Source: Sphingobacteriaceae bacterium (GTDB lineage Bacteria; Bacteroidota; Bacteroidia; B-17B0; Aurantibacillaceae). Taken from it: a stretch of DNA of 64,000 nucleotides. Shown one piece after another: positions 36,666 through 45,363 of the stretch; within the stretch, counting starts at the first letter, position 1, and every line of letters begins with the position of its first letter. The stretch spans positions 492,284-556,283 of the forward strand of contig JADJLA010000002.1 in the NCBI GenBank assembly GCA_016705695.1. Reading direction: 5' to 3'. Made by a program: the position numbers and the translations under genes. A model generated the notes under the pieces. That model was given only the letters and a program-made list of their open reading frames with translations. It did no database searches and was not told where the DNA came from.

Positions 36666-38396
36666 ATGAAATTAAATTTTATTCCATGCATTTCATTATT
36701 TTTCTTTTTTAATTCCTTTTCTCAGGGTGGCTGGACGAAGATAATAAGTGCTACAAATCCTGTAACGACTTTTACCTCGAATGGCTTTTACAAAGGGTGT
36801 GCATGGATTGATTTTGATAATGATGGCCTTCTTGATTTATCAGCTGCGCCAAATTATTTATTTAAAAACTTAGGGGCTGGAAATTTTACAACCGTTGTCA
36901 CCGGCATTTTACCATCACCGATGCAAGATCCTGGCGGGGTTAGTTGGGCAGATCTCAACGGAGATACACTTCCAGATCTAATTTTAGCGGAATACCCATC
37001 GAAAATTTACTTGAATTCAGGAGGTGGTAATTTTACTGATTTTTCATCAAACTTGCCGAACTTCAGTAATTACGCTGCTTGGGGCTGTACAATTGGTGAT
37101 TACAACGGGGATAATCGATTGGATTTATTATATGTACACGCTAACGGTTTTCATGGTGCTGCCACACCTTATCCATGCAGGTTATATGCGCAAAAAACAG
37201 GAACATTTGATTTCGTTCAGAAGACAGGATATGCTTTTACAGATTCGTTAAAGCCATACACTGTGCCCTACTGGAGCGATTACGATCAAGACGGCGATAT
37301 GGATCTTTTTATTGCAACAGGACCAGGTGGGGCTGCTGGTTATGATTACTGCTATAAAAACATGAAAGTAGAATTGAGCATTGATACGCTTTTTAGGATG
37401 AATAGTAATGCTTTTACTACATTGAAACAGGATGGACAATGTTATAATTTCATTGATTATGATAACGACAAGGACTTAGATCTATGCCTAACCAACTACA
37501 ATGGGAATCAAACCTGCTTTTACAACAATAATTCTGGAGTTTATTCATTCTCTACAACGCCATTTACTTTAACGCAACAAAACCTTTCAAATTGTTGGGG
37601 CGATTATGATAATGACGGTGACCTTGATGTAATTATCACAAGTGATAATACGATTACTCGTTACTTCAGAAACAATGGAAATAATACATTTACCCAAGTA
37701 ACTATTACTTTAACTAATGTTGCAGGGTCGGCAGGTATTACAAACGGGGACTATGATAACGATGGGGATTTAGATCTGTTTATACATGGTGCTGGTAATG
37801 CGCGGTCGTTATTTAGAAATGATACCGTGGCTAACATTAGAAAATTTGTAAATTTTAAACTCATAGGGGTTACACCGAATATAAATGCGATTGGTGCAAA
37901 AGTTAAAATAAAGGCTACAATAGGTGGAGTTCCTACTTGGCAATACAGGGAAATAAGCGCACAAAATTCGTTTCAAAGTCAAAATGATTTAAGAGTGCAT
38001 TTCGGTTTGAATAATGCTACTATTATAGATTCGTTGATAATTAATTGGCCATCGGGAACAAATCAAACGTACACAAACGTTATCCCAACGAATTTCTATG
38101 TTATTAAGGAATTAGGCGGGTTAACTACTTCTGTTAAAGAAAATAATACGATAGAACCAAATTTTTTGTTGTATCCCAACCCTGCTAAAAGCAGTTTAAA
38201 TGTTAAGGTAAACTTTGAGCTTAATAGAAACACCTTGTTGAAAATATTAGATTTGAATGGGAAAGAAGTTTACTCTTATCATTTAACAACCAAAGTTCAT
38301 GAAGTTGACATAAGTAAATTTGCAGACGGAACTTATATTGTATCTATATTGAATGATGGAAAGAGTAAAACTCAAAAAATTATAATTGAAAGGTAA
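36666..38396 (+). CDS. Secreted FG-GAP/ASPIC-UnbV protein with type IX sorting domain
   Basis: 576 residues. Signal peptide (LNFIPCISLFFFFNSFS). About 30-370: FG-GAP/VCBS beta-propeller blades, each with a Ca-binding D-x-D/N-x-D-G motif (DFDNDGLLDL, DLNGDTLPDL, DYNGDNRLDL, DYDQDGDMDL, DYDNDGDLDV, DYDNDGDLDL). About 400-475: ASPIC/UnbV domain (IGAKVKIKATIGG ... LRVHFGL ... INWPSG). C-terminal 75 residues: type IX sorting domain (FLLYPNPAKSSLNV ... FADGTYIVSI). So it is exported across the outer membrane by PorSS/T9SS. Ligand unknown. A close relative lies at 45364-47106 on the other strand. Confidence 0.88.
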   Translation: MKLNFIPCISLFFFFNSFSQGGWTKIISATNPVTTFTSNGFYKGCAWIDFDNDGLLDLSAAPNYLFKNLGAGNFTTVVTGILPSPMQDPGGVSWADLNGDTLPDLILAEYPSKIYLNSGGGNFTDFSSNLPNFSNYAAWGCTIGDYNGDNRLDLLYVHANGFHGAATPYPCRLYAQKTGTFDFVQKTGYAFTDSLKPYTVPYWSDYDQDGDMDLFIATGPGGAAGYDYCYKNMKVELSIDTLFRMNSNAFTTLKQDGQCYNFIDYDNDKDLDLCLTNYNGNQTCFYNNNSGVYSFSTTPFTLTQQNLSNCWGDYDNDGDLDVIITSDNTITRYFRNNGNNTFTQVTITLTNVAGSAGITNGDYDNDGDLDLFIHGAGNARSLFRNDTVANIRKFVNFKLIGVTPNINAIGAKVKIKATIGGVPTWQYREISAQNSFQSQNDLRVHFGLNNATIIDSLIINWPSGTNQTYTNVIPTNFYVIKELGGLTTSVKENNTIEPNFLLYPNPAKSSLNVKVNFELNRNTLLKILDLNGKEVYSYHLTTKVHEVDISKFADGTYIVSILNDGKSKTQKIIIER

Positions 38397-38407
38397 ATCA
38401 CAGCAAT

Positions 38408-39121
38408 TTACATTTTAAAATTATAAAGGATAAACGTAATTTTCTGCTTATTATAGAATGAATAATCCATTTCTGTAAATCCGAGATCTTCGTTGAAGTA
38501 TATGATAACAGAACTTTCACCAAGTTTATCATGAGTGGCTGTTCCTACAATTTTCCAGCATTTGTAGGTTCCACATTGGTATTTTCTAGCTTCTATACCT
38601 TCGATTGAATAAGTTGAATTAACAGTACCTCGAAAAGAGCCAAAAACTTCGTAAATCCACAGTGTACTGTTCCATGTTCTATTTTTCATTAATGGGAACT
38701 TTACTTCGGGAAACGGAGCTATTTCGGTAAGTAAATATTGATTCTGGCGAATTGGGTGCATCCATATGTGCGCGCTGTCTTCAATTACGCCCTCCTGATA
38801 TTTCTTTTCCCATGCTCTATTTATTCCGTTTAAAGCATGAGGAGCAAGTTTCATTGAATCTTCAGAAGTAAAATTAGTTCGAAAAGTTACCAGTGTTTGT
38901 TTAGGATCTATATCCCATATTTTGCCAGTAGTTTTTATTGTAATTGTTTCTCTTGTAAGGACTTTACCGGAATTATCATAATATATCGCAGAGAAATCAA
39001 ACTCTCGATTTGGGCACCAGTATTTGCATGTACCTTTCTTAGTTTCTGTTTGAGAAAGCAAACTTAAAGCTAAAGAGGTCAGCAAACAAAAAGTAACCGA
39101 AACAACTACTTTAGATTTCAT
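38408..39121 (-). CDS. Exported protein of unknown function
   Basis: 237 residues with signal peptide (VVVSVTFCLLTSLALSLLSQ). The mature part begins with a Cys-containing CKYWCPNREF and is beta-rich, with DSAHIWMHPIRQNQYLLTEIAPFPEVKFPL and KYQCGTYKCWKIVGTATHDKLGESSVIIYFNEDLGFTEMDYSF; the end resembles proteins that report on lipid or sugar cargo (DUF3108-like), but I cannot assign a family. It overlaps the upstream serine hydrolase gene by 4 bases (ATGA), so the two are translationally coupled. Confidence 0.65.
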   Translation of the reverse strand: MKSKVVVSVTFCLLTSLALSLLSQTETKKGTCKYWCPNREFDFSAIYYDNSGKVLTRETITIKTTGKIWDIDPKQTLVTFRTNFTSEDSMKLAPHALNGINRAWEKKYQEGVIEDSAHIWMHPIRQNQYLLTEIAPFPEVKFPLMKNRTWNSTLWIYEVFGSFRGTVNSTYSIEGIEARKYQCGTYKCWKIVGTATHDKLGESSVIIYFNEDLGFTEMDYSFYNKQKITFILYNFKM

Positions 39122-40623
39122 TTATCTAATTTACTCAAACTTTCTTTTGCTCGTGGATTTTCGGGCTTTATCTTCAAAGCTTGTTTATAACACTTAATGG
39201 CCTCTTCTTTATTGTCTTCAGATAAATAAATATCGCCCATATCGTTCCATGCAACCACTATTTTTGGAAACATTTTGGTATAATATTTATAGAGATTTAG
39301 GGCTTTTAAAGGTTTATCTTCCTGCATTAATTTTTGTCCTACTTCTAACAAAATCATATCGTCGTCAATCACTAACTTCGCTTTCGCTAATTCTTCTTCT
39401 AATTTAACTTCCGGCGACCTATCCACTATCTCGTATACTTTTTTTGAAAGTTCATTTTCAAATTTCGGATTCATTGTGAGCGCATCTTGCTCAATTTTTC
39501 CCATAAAATAAAGCTGCGTAATGTTCGGAAGAACCATACTTGTATTTATAGTGCTTTCGTTTGTGATCATAAAGAAGACAACACCTTCCCCAGGCAAACG
39601 AACGATTCTTGCAAAATATATTCCGTTACTACCACCGTTATCAATCATTTTTGTATTACGACGGCTTTTTGAAATATTACAGCCATATCCAAAAAAAGAC
39701 TCGCCATTATATCCTTCCTCTTGCGTATGCGCTGTGAACATTTTTTCAATCGATTCCTTTTTTAAAATAGTGTTGTTGTTAAAACTATTTAACCATAAAT
39801 ACATCTCATCTAAAGAAACCTCTAAACCTCCATTACCTTTCAAATTCCAATATGGACCACCTCCGACTTTTTCAAAATGGGATTGATGGGTGCCCCATAT
39901 ATTTCCATTCTGGTAACCTATCGCGATTGTATCCTCTTTAGTTAATGGATAACGGTAGCCGATTTTCTTGATTCCTATTGGCTCGAAAAGATTGGTCTGC
40001 AAATATTTTTCATAATCTAATCCCGATACTTTTTCGATAATAATAGCAAGAATACTCATGCCAACATTTGTGTAAACAGCCTTTTCTCCAGGCTTGAAGG
40101 CCAGTGGTTCCGAGAATGCTCTTTTTAAAAAGGCTTCTGTTTCAATTTTTTCATAATCACCACCATCCTGTTTGAGGAACTCATGAAAGCCTGACGAATG
40201 AGTGAGTAATTGGTGAATTGTAACTGATTCTTTATCTACAGGAATTGTCGGAAAATACTTTTTTAACGGATCTTCTAAAGTCAATTTATTTTGTTCGACC
40301 AATTTCATAATTGCCGCGGCCGTAAAAGCTTTGGTAATACTGCCCATTGAGGCTAAAGTGCGGGGTGTAAAAGGAATCTTGAGATTTTTATCGGCCCAAC
40401 CGTAGCCTTTACTAAAAATCTTTTTACCATCTTTTATAATTAGAAGTCCACCACTGAAGTTTTTTTCTCCAGAAAGTTTTGTGAGATAATCATCAATTTT
40501 TTTACAAGTATCATTTATAAAAGAATTTGCCGTTAAGGAATTTTTATCGATTTCATGTGCTTTATTACTTGAACAAGCAACAAACATTATAACCATTGCC
40601 AGTATTACCGCTACGTTTTTCAT
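39118..40623 (-). CDS. Beta-lactamase-fold serine hydrolase lipoprotein with TPR tail
   Basis: About 501 residues. Lipoprotein signal (VAVILAMVIMFVACSS). Serine beta-lactamase/PBP fold: SITK (SxxK nucleophile motif), YTN (YxN motif), and GGSNG in place of KTG/HxG. The last 65 residues form a TPR pair (AWNDMGDIYLSEDNKEEAIKCYKQALKIKPENPRAKESL). Such proteins are esterases or D-amino-acid peptidases in the periplasm. I start at the ATG at 40623, which gives a clean lipobox; a TTG 15 bases upstream is unlikely. TAATTTTG on the minus strand at 40643-40636 is a -7 candidate. Confidence 0.85.
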   Translation of the reverse strand: MKNVAVILAMVIMFVACSSNKAHEIDKNSLTANSFINDTCKKIDDYLTKLSGEKNFSGGLLIIKDGKKIFSKGYGWADKNLKIPFTPRTLASMGSITKAFTAAAIMKLVEQNKLTLEDPLKKYFPTIPVDKESVTIHQLLTHSSGFHEFLKQDGGDYEKIETEAFLKRAFSEPLAFKPGEKAVYTNVGMSILAIIIEKVSGLDYEKYLQTNLFEPIGIKKIGYRYPLTKEDTIAIGYQNGNIWGTHQSHFEKVGGGPYWNLKGNGGLEVSLDEMYLWLNSFNNNTILKKESIEKMFTAHTQEEGYNGESFFGYGCNISKSRRNTKMIDNGGSNGIYFARIVRLPGEGVVFFMITNESTINTSMVLPNITQLYFMGKIEQDALTMNPKFENELSKKVYEIVDRSPEVKLEEELAKAKLVIDDDMILLEVGQKLMQEDKPLKALNLYKYYTKMFPKIVVAWNDMGDIYLSEDNKEEAIKCYKQALKIKPENPRAKESLSKLDK

Positions 40624-40735
40624 GTGTTTTTTATTCAAAATTACTTTTTACAGAGATGCGATTTAGTTAAGGAAAGGTTAAAGTTTCCTTTAAATTCCGC
40701 TCTTTAAAAAGAAGTTAACTTGGCAATTTCATTTA

Positions 40736-42166
40736 TTATTTTTCATTGAGTTTCTTTAACATCACTTTGGCATTTGAATTATTAGGATCAAGTTCGAGTG
40801 CTTTTTTATAATTTTTAATAGCTAAGTCTTTTTGATCAGTTAGCATATATGCTTCTGCTAAGCTATCGTAAGGGGCGCCAAAATTTGGGTAGGCTTCAAC
40901 ATTTAGTTTAAAAACAGCGATCGCCTCTTTAAACATGTTTTTTCTAAGGTAATTATAACCCAAGAGATTAAATTCAACCCCATCTAATTCATAAATTTCA
41001 GATTGATTTTTTTTAAGATAGTAGTATTGACCAACAGCAGAATCAGCATTCGCCTTATTGGTTGTAATTGCAAACTCCTCGACATAAGATCTTTTTGGAA
41101 ATATTTTCTCCCGGTTATAGAGTATTCTTCCTACCGCGCGGGCAACAACATACATATCATAGGGTGAACTGTTACTAAATGCAACAATCAATTTATTATC
41201 TTCAATAAATCTATAGGCGACTGAGGCGAAGCCATAAGTTCCTCCATCATGACTTGCAAGAGTAACAGAATCATTTTTTGACTTGGGATAATAACTCATA
41301 TTCCAGCCATAACCGTAACCATTCTTATAGACAGTATTAGTTAACTTTTGATATTTTTCTGAAAGCAACTTATAATTGTGCAAAGCCTGATCGTATTTAA
41401 AAAAATCCTCTACGGTTGTGATAATATGACCAGCCCCAAACACCTGTGATGGATGGCGGAACCGCGCAGGCTCATATCCGGTGTAAATAAAATTGTACCC
41501 ATAAGCTAGATTGGGGATTACCTGCTTCTCTTCTTCCGTATTACTTTCTGTCATGCCCGCAGGATCAAAGATTTTTTGCTTTATCAGTTGCGTATACGAT
41601 TTACCGGAAACCTTTTCAGCTATGCAACCAAGAACAAAATAACCAAGATTGGTGTAATAATACTGAGTACCGGGCTTAAACATTAATTTTTGGTTTTTGA
41701 ACAAATCCATATACTCAGACCGAGTATATGCTCTTCCTTGATTTGCATCATAATCGGGAATAATATGATAGTTCGGGATACCCGAAGTATGCGTAAGTAA
41801 TTGATGTATCGTGATGATTTTACCGGAAGTAGCAGGGTATTCAGGAAGGTAGTCACATATTTTTCCCTCAAGTTTTATTTTCCCTTCCTCGACCAACTGC
41901 ATTATTAAGAGGGCGGTAAATTGTTTACCAAGTGAAGCCAATCTAAAACGGGTATTAGTTGTGTTGGGAACGTTCCATTCCATATTAGCATAACCAAATC
42001 CATTTTTATAAATGACTTGATTGTTTTCGGCAACAAGTATGGTGCCATTGAAGTGAGCATTCTGCTTAAATAAATTCATAAGGGAATCTATTTCCTTCGT
42101 TTTTTTTTGCGCGCTCCCAGTATTGATTGACAATACAAAAATTAAAAAAAGTGCTATCTTCTTCAT
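40736..42166 (-). CDS. Beta-lactamase-fold serine hydrolase with TPR tail
   Basis: 476 residues with a signal peptide (KIALFLIFVLSINTGSAQ). Catalytic motifs: SLGK (SxxK), YTN (YxN), SHDGGTYG (HxG). Then a linker and a C-terminal TPR unit (PYDSLAEAYMLTDQKDLAIKNYKKALELDP). Same architecture as the gene at 39118 but not acylated. It begins immediately at the end of the S41 peptidase gene (no spacing), in the MarR-led operon. Confidence 0.87.
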   Translation of the reverse strand: MKKIALFLIFVLSINTGSAQKKTKEIDSLMNLFKQNAHFNGTILVAENNQVIYKNGFGYANMEWNVPNTTNTRFRLASLGKQFTALLIMQLVEEGKIKLEGKICDYLPEYPATSGKIITIHQLLTHTSGIPNYHIIPDYDANQGRAYTRSEYMDLFKNQKLMFKPGTQYYYTNLGYFVLGCIAEKVSGKSYTQLIKQKIFDPAGMTESNTEEEKQVIPNLAYGYNFIYTGYEPARFRHPSQVFGAGHIITTVEDFFKYDQALHNYKLLSEKYQKLTNTVYKNGYGYGWNMSYYPKSKNDSVTLASHDGGTYGFASVAYRFIEDNKLIVAFSNSSPYDMYVVARAVGRILYNREKIFPKRSYVEEFAITTNKANADSAVGQYYYLKKNQSEIYELDGVEFNLLGYNYLRKNMFKEAIAVFKLNVEAYPNFGAPYDSLAEAYMLTDQKDLAIKNYKKALELDPNNSNAKVMLKKLNEK

Positions 42167-43633
42167 CTATTTAATTAAACTCTTTGCGAAATTCAACTCA
42201 ATATCATTATTGGTTATTATATCAGTTATGGTTGGCATTACATTATGGTTAGGAATTATTCCTTTGTCTTTTGGCACGTAATTCTTTACTGCCATGCTAT
42301 AATTCATTAAAGGAAGCTCAAGCCTTACTTTTGAGTTAGGCAAAATAAGATCAGGAGTTGGGCCAGAGCAATTACCATAATAACCGCCGCCACTTTCTTC
42401 ACCAATAAAAATAGCTTTTGTATTATAATGTAGTACAGATAAAAACTCGCAGGTTGTTGAAAAGCAACCGCCGTTTATGAGCACATAAATATTTCCTTTA
42501 AATGTTGGTTTGGAATGTGTTTGCAGACCGTAATTTGGATGTTTAACATTATCAAAGCTGCCGATATCGTTTGGCTTTAACATTCCTTTCGGAGCTTTAG
42601 CATCGGGTCGAGTGGTGTATTTAAAAAATTCAAACTTTTCCTTTTTCATTCGAATGGATTCGTAATAATCAAAATCTTTATCAATGAAATAAGAGAATAA
42701 TTCTTTTCCATACTCATCAGTACCACCACCATTATTTCGCAAATCAAGAATTAGATTATTGACATTGTTTTTTTCTAGAGTTTTAAAAGCAGATGAGAGG
42801 AATTTAGAATAATTAACCCCTGCTTTTTTAAACTGCCCTTTGTCAAAACTTCCGATTCTCAGATAAGCATATTTTTCATTTGGTGAAAATTTGAATTCTG
42901 CAGGTGGCTCGTTGACTAACGTTGGATAACGTTCTTTGCGGATATCCAATAGTTTATCAAAAATCAAGCCTTGTAATTTGGCAGTTTTGAAAGTGCTTTC
43001 GTTAATTGAAATGTATTTTACTTCATAAGATGTTGAGTAACCATAAAGGATATAAAAATATCTGGTAAACCAGCGCATTGCTGAAATGGCTCTGTATTTA
43101 TGAGTTTGATTATTGCCATCAGAAGGAAAGAACGATAAATATTCTTTTAAGAAATCTGAAATTAAATGCCCGTTTATGGAGACTATCTCGGCTCCAAGAA
43201 AATCTTTATCATTTAGTTCTGAGAAATTGCGCTTTACAAAAAGTTTGTTTCGAACAAAGTGTACTTGAAAGGGGATAGCTGTTGGACCTTCATCTAGTGA
43301 ATCTAACCGTACTTTAGGGGGGACTACCCTTAAATGGCCATCACCAATATGAGAAGCTATCTTAAATAGAAATACTGTAAATTCAAGATCCGACATTTCT
43401 TTTGTTATAGCTGATTTAGATACTATAAATAATGAATCCATAAAAGCTTTTGATTTGTAGCGGTAAAGCCCGGGATGCGCTTCTTCAAGTGAAGCACGAA
43501 AAATATCAAAATCTTGCTTTAACTCTTCAACAGAAAAAAAACTCTTACTTACTAAAGTACTTTGAGCAAATACGCTGAAGGCTGTGGCTAGCTGTGAAGC
43601 AACAATTAGAGTTATAAAAATGATTTTCCTCAT
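42167..43633 (-). CDS. S41 family (C-terminal processing-type) peptidase
   Basis: 488 residues, signal peptide (IIFITLIVASQLATAFSVFAQ). N-terminal helical domain (EELKQDFDIFRASLEEAHPGLYRY) as in tricorn-core/S41 proteins, PDZ-like middle (IPFQVHFVRNKLFVKRNFSELNDKDFLGAEIVSINGHLISDFL), and catalytic core with LILDLRNNGGGTDEYGKELF, INGGCFSTTCEFLSVL (nucleophile Ser) and GEESGGGYYGNCSG. Periplasmic or surface protease. It directly follows the MarR gene and precedes the serine hydrolase with no gap. Confidence 0.87.
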   Translation of the reverse strand: MRKIIFITLIVASQLATAFSVFAQSTLVSKSFFSVEELKQDFDIFRASLEEAHPGLYRYKSKAFMDSLFIVSKSAITKEMSDLEFTVFLFKIASHIGDGHLRVVPPKVRLDSLDEGPTAIPFQVHFVRNKLFVKRNFSELNDKDFLGAEIVSINGHLISDFLKEYLSFFPSDGNNQTHKYRAISAMRWFTRYFYILYGYSTSYEVKYISINESTFKTAKLQGLIFDKLLDIRKERYPTLVNEPPAEFKFSPNEKYAYLRIGSFDKGQFKKAGVNYSKFLSSAFKTLEKNNVNNLILDLRNNGGGTDEYGKELFSYFIDKDFDYYESIRMKKEKFEFFKYTTRPDAKAPKGMLKPNDIGSFDNVKHPNYGLQTHSKPTFKGNIYVLINGGCFSTTCEFLSVLHYNTKAIFIGEESGGGYYGNCSGPTPDLILPNSKVRLELPLMNYSMAVKNYVPKDKGIIPNHNVMPTITDIITNNDIELNFAKSLIK

Positions 43634-44062
43634 TTAATTACAGTTTTCAATTATTTTATTTAGTACCTTTTTTAGCATTTCGATCTCAGAGTTTGTAACT
43701 CCATTAAGTGCCTTTTTTCTATTTGATTGAATAACGGGAGCTGAATCTTTAAGTATTTTTAGCCCTTGCGTTGTGATACTCAAATTGAATCGCCGCCTAT
43801 CACTAGAATGAAAATCCCTTTTTAGAACCTTTTTTTTTACCAAGATTTCAATAATACGAGTTACTGAAGCGTAATCTTTAAAAACAGTTACCGCAATTTG
43901 TTGCTGTGTTAAATCGGGTTTATTTTGAATCGTTTTTAATATCAACCATTGGTCAATCGTTATGTCAAGCTTTTTTTTACTTATGCTCTGCTGAGCAAAC
44001 TGCCTATAAGACTTAATTGACTTTTCTAAAGTATAAAAAATGATTTGCTCTAATTGTTCCAT
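43634..44062 (-). CDS. MarR family transcriptional regulator
   Basis: 142 residues from the ATG at 44062 (MEQLEQIIFYTLEKSIKSY); a longer reading back to 44134 would cover the promoter and operator described next. Winged helix: ITIDQWLILKTIQNKPDLTQQQIAVTVFKDYASVTRIIEILVKKKVLKRDFHSSDRRRFNLSITTQG. First gene of an operon with the S41 peptidase and the serine hydrolase. Probably represses its own operon; the inducer is unknown. Confidence 0.87.
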   Translation of the reverse strand: MEQLEQIIFYTLEKSIKSYRQFAQQSISKKKLDITIDQWLILKTIQNKPDLTQQQIAVTVFKDYASVTRIIEILVKKKVLKRDFHSSDRRRFNLSITTQGLKILKDSAPVIQSNRKKALNGVTNSEIEMLKKVLNKIIENCN

Positions 44063-44082
44063 AGGTAAAATATTAATTGATA

Positions 44083-44113
44083 CAAATATACTTGATATAT
44101 CAATTAAATCAAA
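44083..44113 (-). promoter_or_regulatory. Promoter of the MarR-led operon
   Basis: Minus strand TTTG (44113-44110), exactly 19 bases, TATATTTG (44090-44083): a full match to the Bacteroidota consensus, with the ATG 21 bases downstream. Confidence 0.7.
44092..44103. promoter_or_regulatory. Predicted MarR operator
   Basis: TTGATATATCAA is a perfect 12-bp palindrome lying between the -33 and -7 elements of the MarR promoter; TTGATAC follows close by on the minus strand side (44078-44082). The position would block RNA polymerase, as expected for autorepression. Confidence 0.6.
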
Positions 44114-44150
44114 ATTTTGCTCATTTTTCAACACTTCCTCACTTTATAGT

Positions 44151-45269
44151 TTAATTTATTTTTTCAAATATTTTGACTAACTCCTTTGTGAGTACAGTTG
44201 CCATTGCATCACTATCAGGCCCTTTTTTATCCCTTGACCAAACGATTATAGTAAATCCGTTTTCCAATATGTACGCTCTATTGTTCCACATCCAATCTTC
44301 CCTACCTGCCATAAAAAAATTAATGCGTTTACCTTTTACAGTGGTAAAGACCCAGCCATATCCATAATACAATGCGGTATCCTTATCCCGGATAAGACCA
44401 CTGGTTTGTGGCTGGAGGGATAATACCAATGTTGAATCAGAAATGAGTTTATTATTTCTGACAGCCAGCGCCCATTTATACATATCATTTGAAGTACTAA
44501 AATAAGCGCCTACCTTATGGCTAGCTAAATTTGTTTTGAGAGCCCCGTTGACATATGACTTAGCATATACCGGTTGCTTCTTTAGGGAATCCAGTTCGAT
44601 TGCGGCGAGAATCACCGATTTTTCTTTTTCTTGGGCCGATTGACCAGTGTGGTGCATTTCTGCAGCATTTAGAATATTTTGTTGTACATAATTCCGATAA
44701 GACATCTTCGAAACTTTCTCGATAATGTAATCAAGTAAATAGTAGTTCTCGTTCCTGTAAAGCCATTTACCGCCAATGGAACCAGCAATCTGAGAGTGTA
44801 GTATCCCATTAATTAATTTTAGAGGTTCTGTTTCACCATCAATGCAGTTACACTCATCCAATCCGCTGGTATGGGTAAGTAAATAACGTATAGTTATAGA
44901 CTTCTTATCCGAAGGCACATTATCAAAATATTTTGTGATGAGATCATTTATTGACAACTTACCCCTCTCGTGCAGTTGCATTATAGCGGTACTGGTAAGG
45001 CATTTTGCACTTGATGCAATCCCGAAGGCAGTGCTGGTGTCGATGTTATCCCCTTTGCCATTATAAGCTTTATGAAAGATAATGCCGTTCTTATCAGCAA
45101 TTAAAGCAACACCAGCAAACCCACTATCAACATAAGAATTGAGGTAGCTATCAACTTTCGAGAGCAGAGAATCTGAAGTGCACGATTTACTGCTTGCAGA
45201 CTGATTGTTTTTTGTGTTCTGCTGACATGCTGTTAAAGCTATTATCAAGATGGAAAGCAATAATTTCAT
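44151..45269 (-). CDS. Beta-lactamase-fold serine hydrolase lipoprotein
   Basis: 372 residues, lipoprotein signal (LLLSILIIALTACQQ). SSAK (SxxK motif, in ASSAKCLTSTAIMQ), YRN (YxN motif), GYGWVFTTVKG near the third motif region. Unlike its two neighbours it has no TPR tail. It stands upstream of the MarR gene on the same strand, separated by about 90 bases that hold the MarR promoter, so it is outside that operon. Substrate unknown. Confidence 0.85.
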   Translation of the reverse strand: MKLLLSILIIALTACQQNTKNNQSASSKSCTSDSLLSKVDSYLNSYVDSGFAGVALIADKNGIIFHKAYNGKGDNIDTSTAFGIASSAKCLTSTAIMQLHERGKLSINDLITKYFDNVPSDKKSITIRYLLTHTSGLDECNCIDGETEPLKLINGILHSQIAGSIGGKWLYRNENYYLLDYIIEKVSKMSYRNYVQQNILNAAEMHHTGQSAQEKEKSVILAAIELDSLKKQPVYAKSYVNGALKTNLASHKVGAYFSTSNDMYKWALAVRNNKLISDSTLVLSLQPQTSGLIRDKDTALYYGYGWVFTTVKGKRINFFMAGREDWMWNNRAYILENGFTIIVWSRDKKGPDSDAMATVLTKELVKIFEKIN

Positions 45270-45363
45270 TTATATATAACAAATTAACATTGGATCCTAT
45301 TGGCTTATTAATGGTTTTAAATCTTTATCTTCATTAGTGCCCACCTTTACGAGATCATGACTA

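Noticed and set aside
44063..44134. Longer MarR start
   Set aside because: The extra 24 codons would span the promoter and operator; the internal ATG at 44062 gives a normal MarR length.
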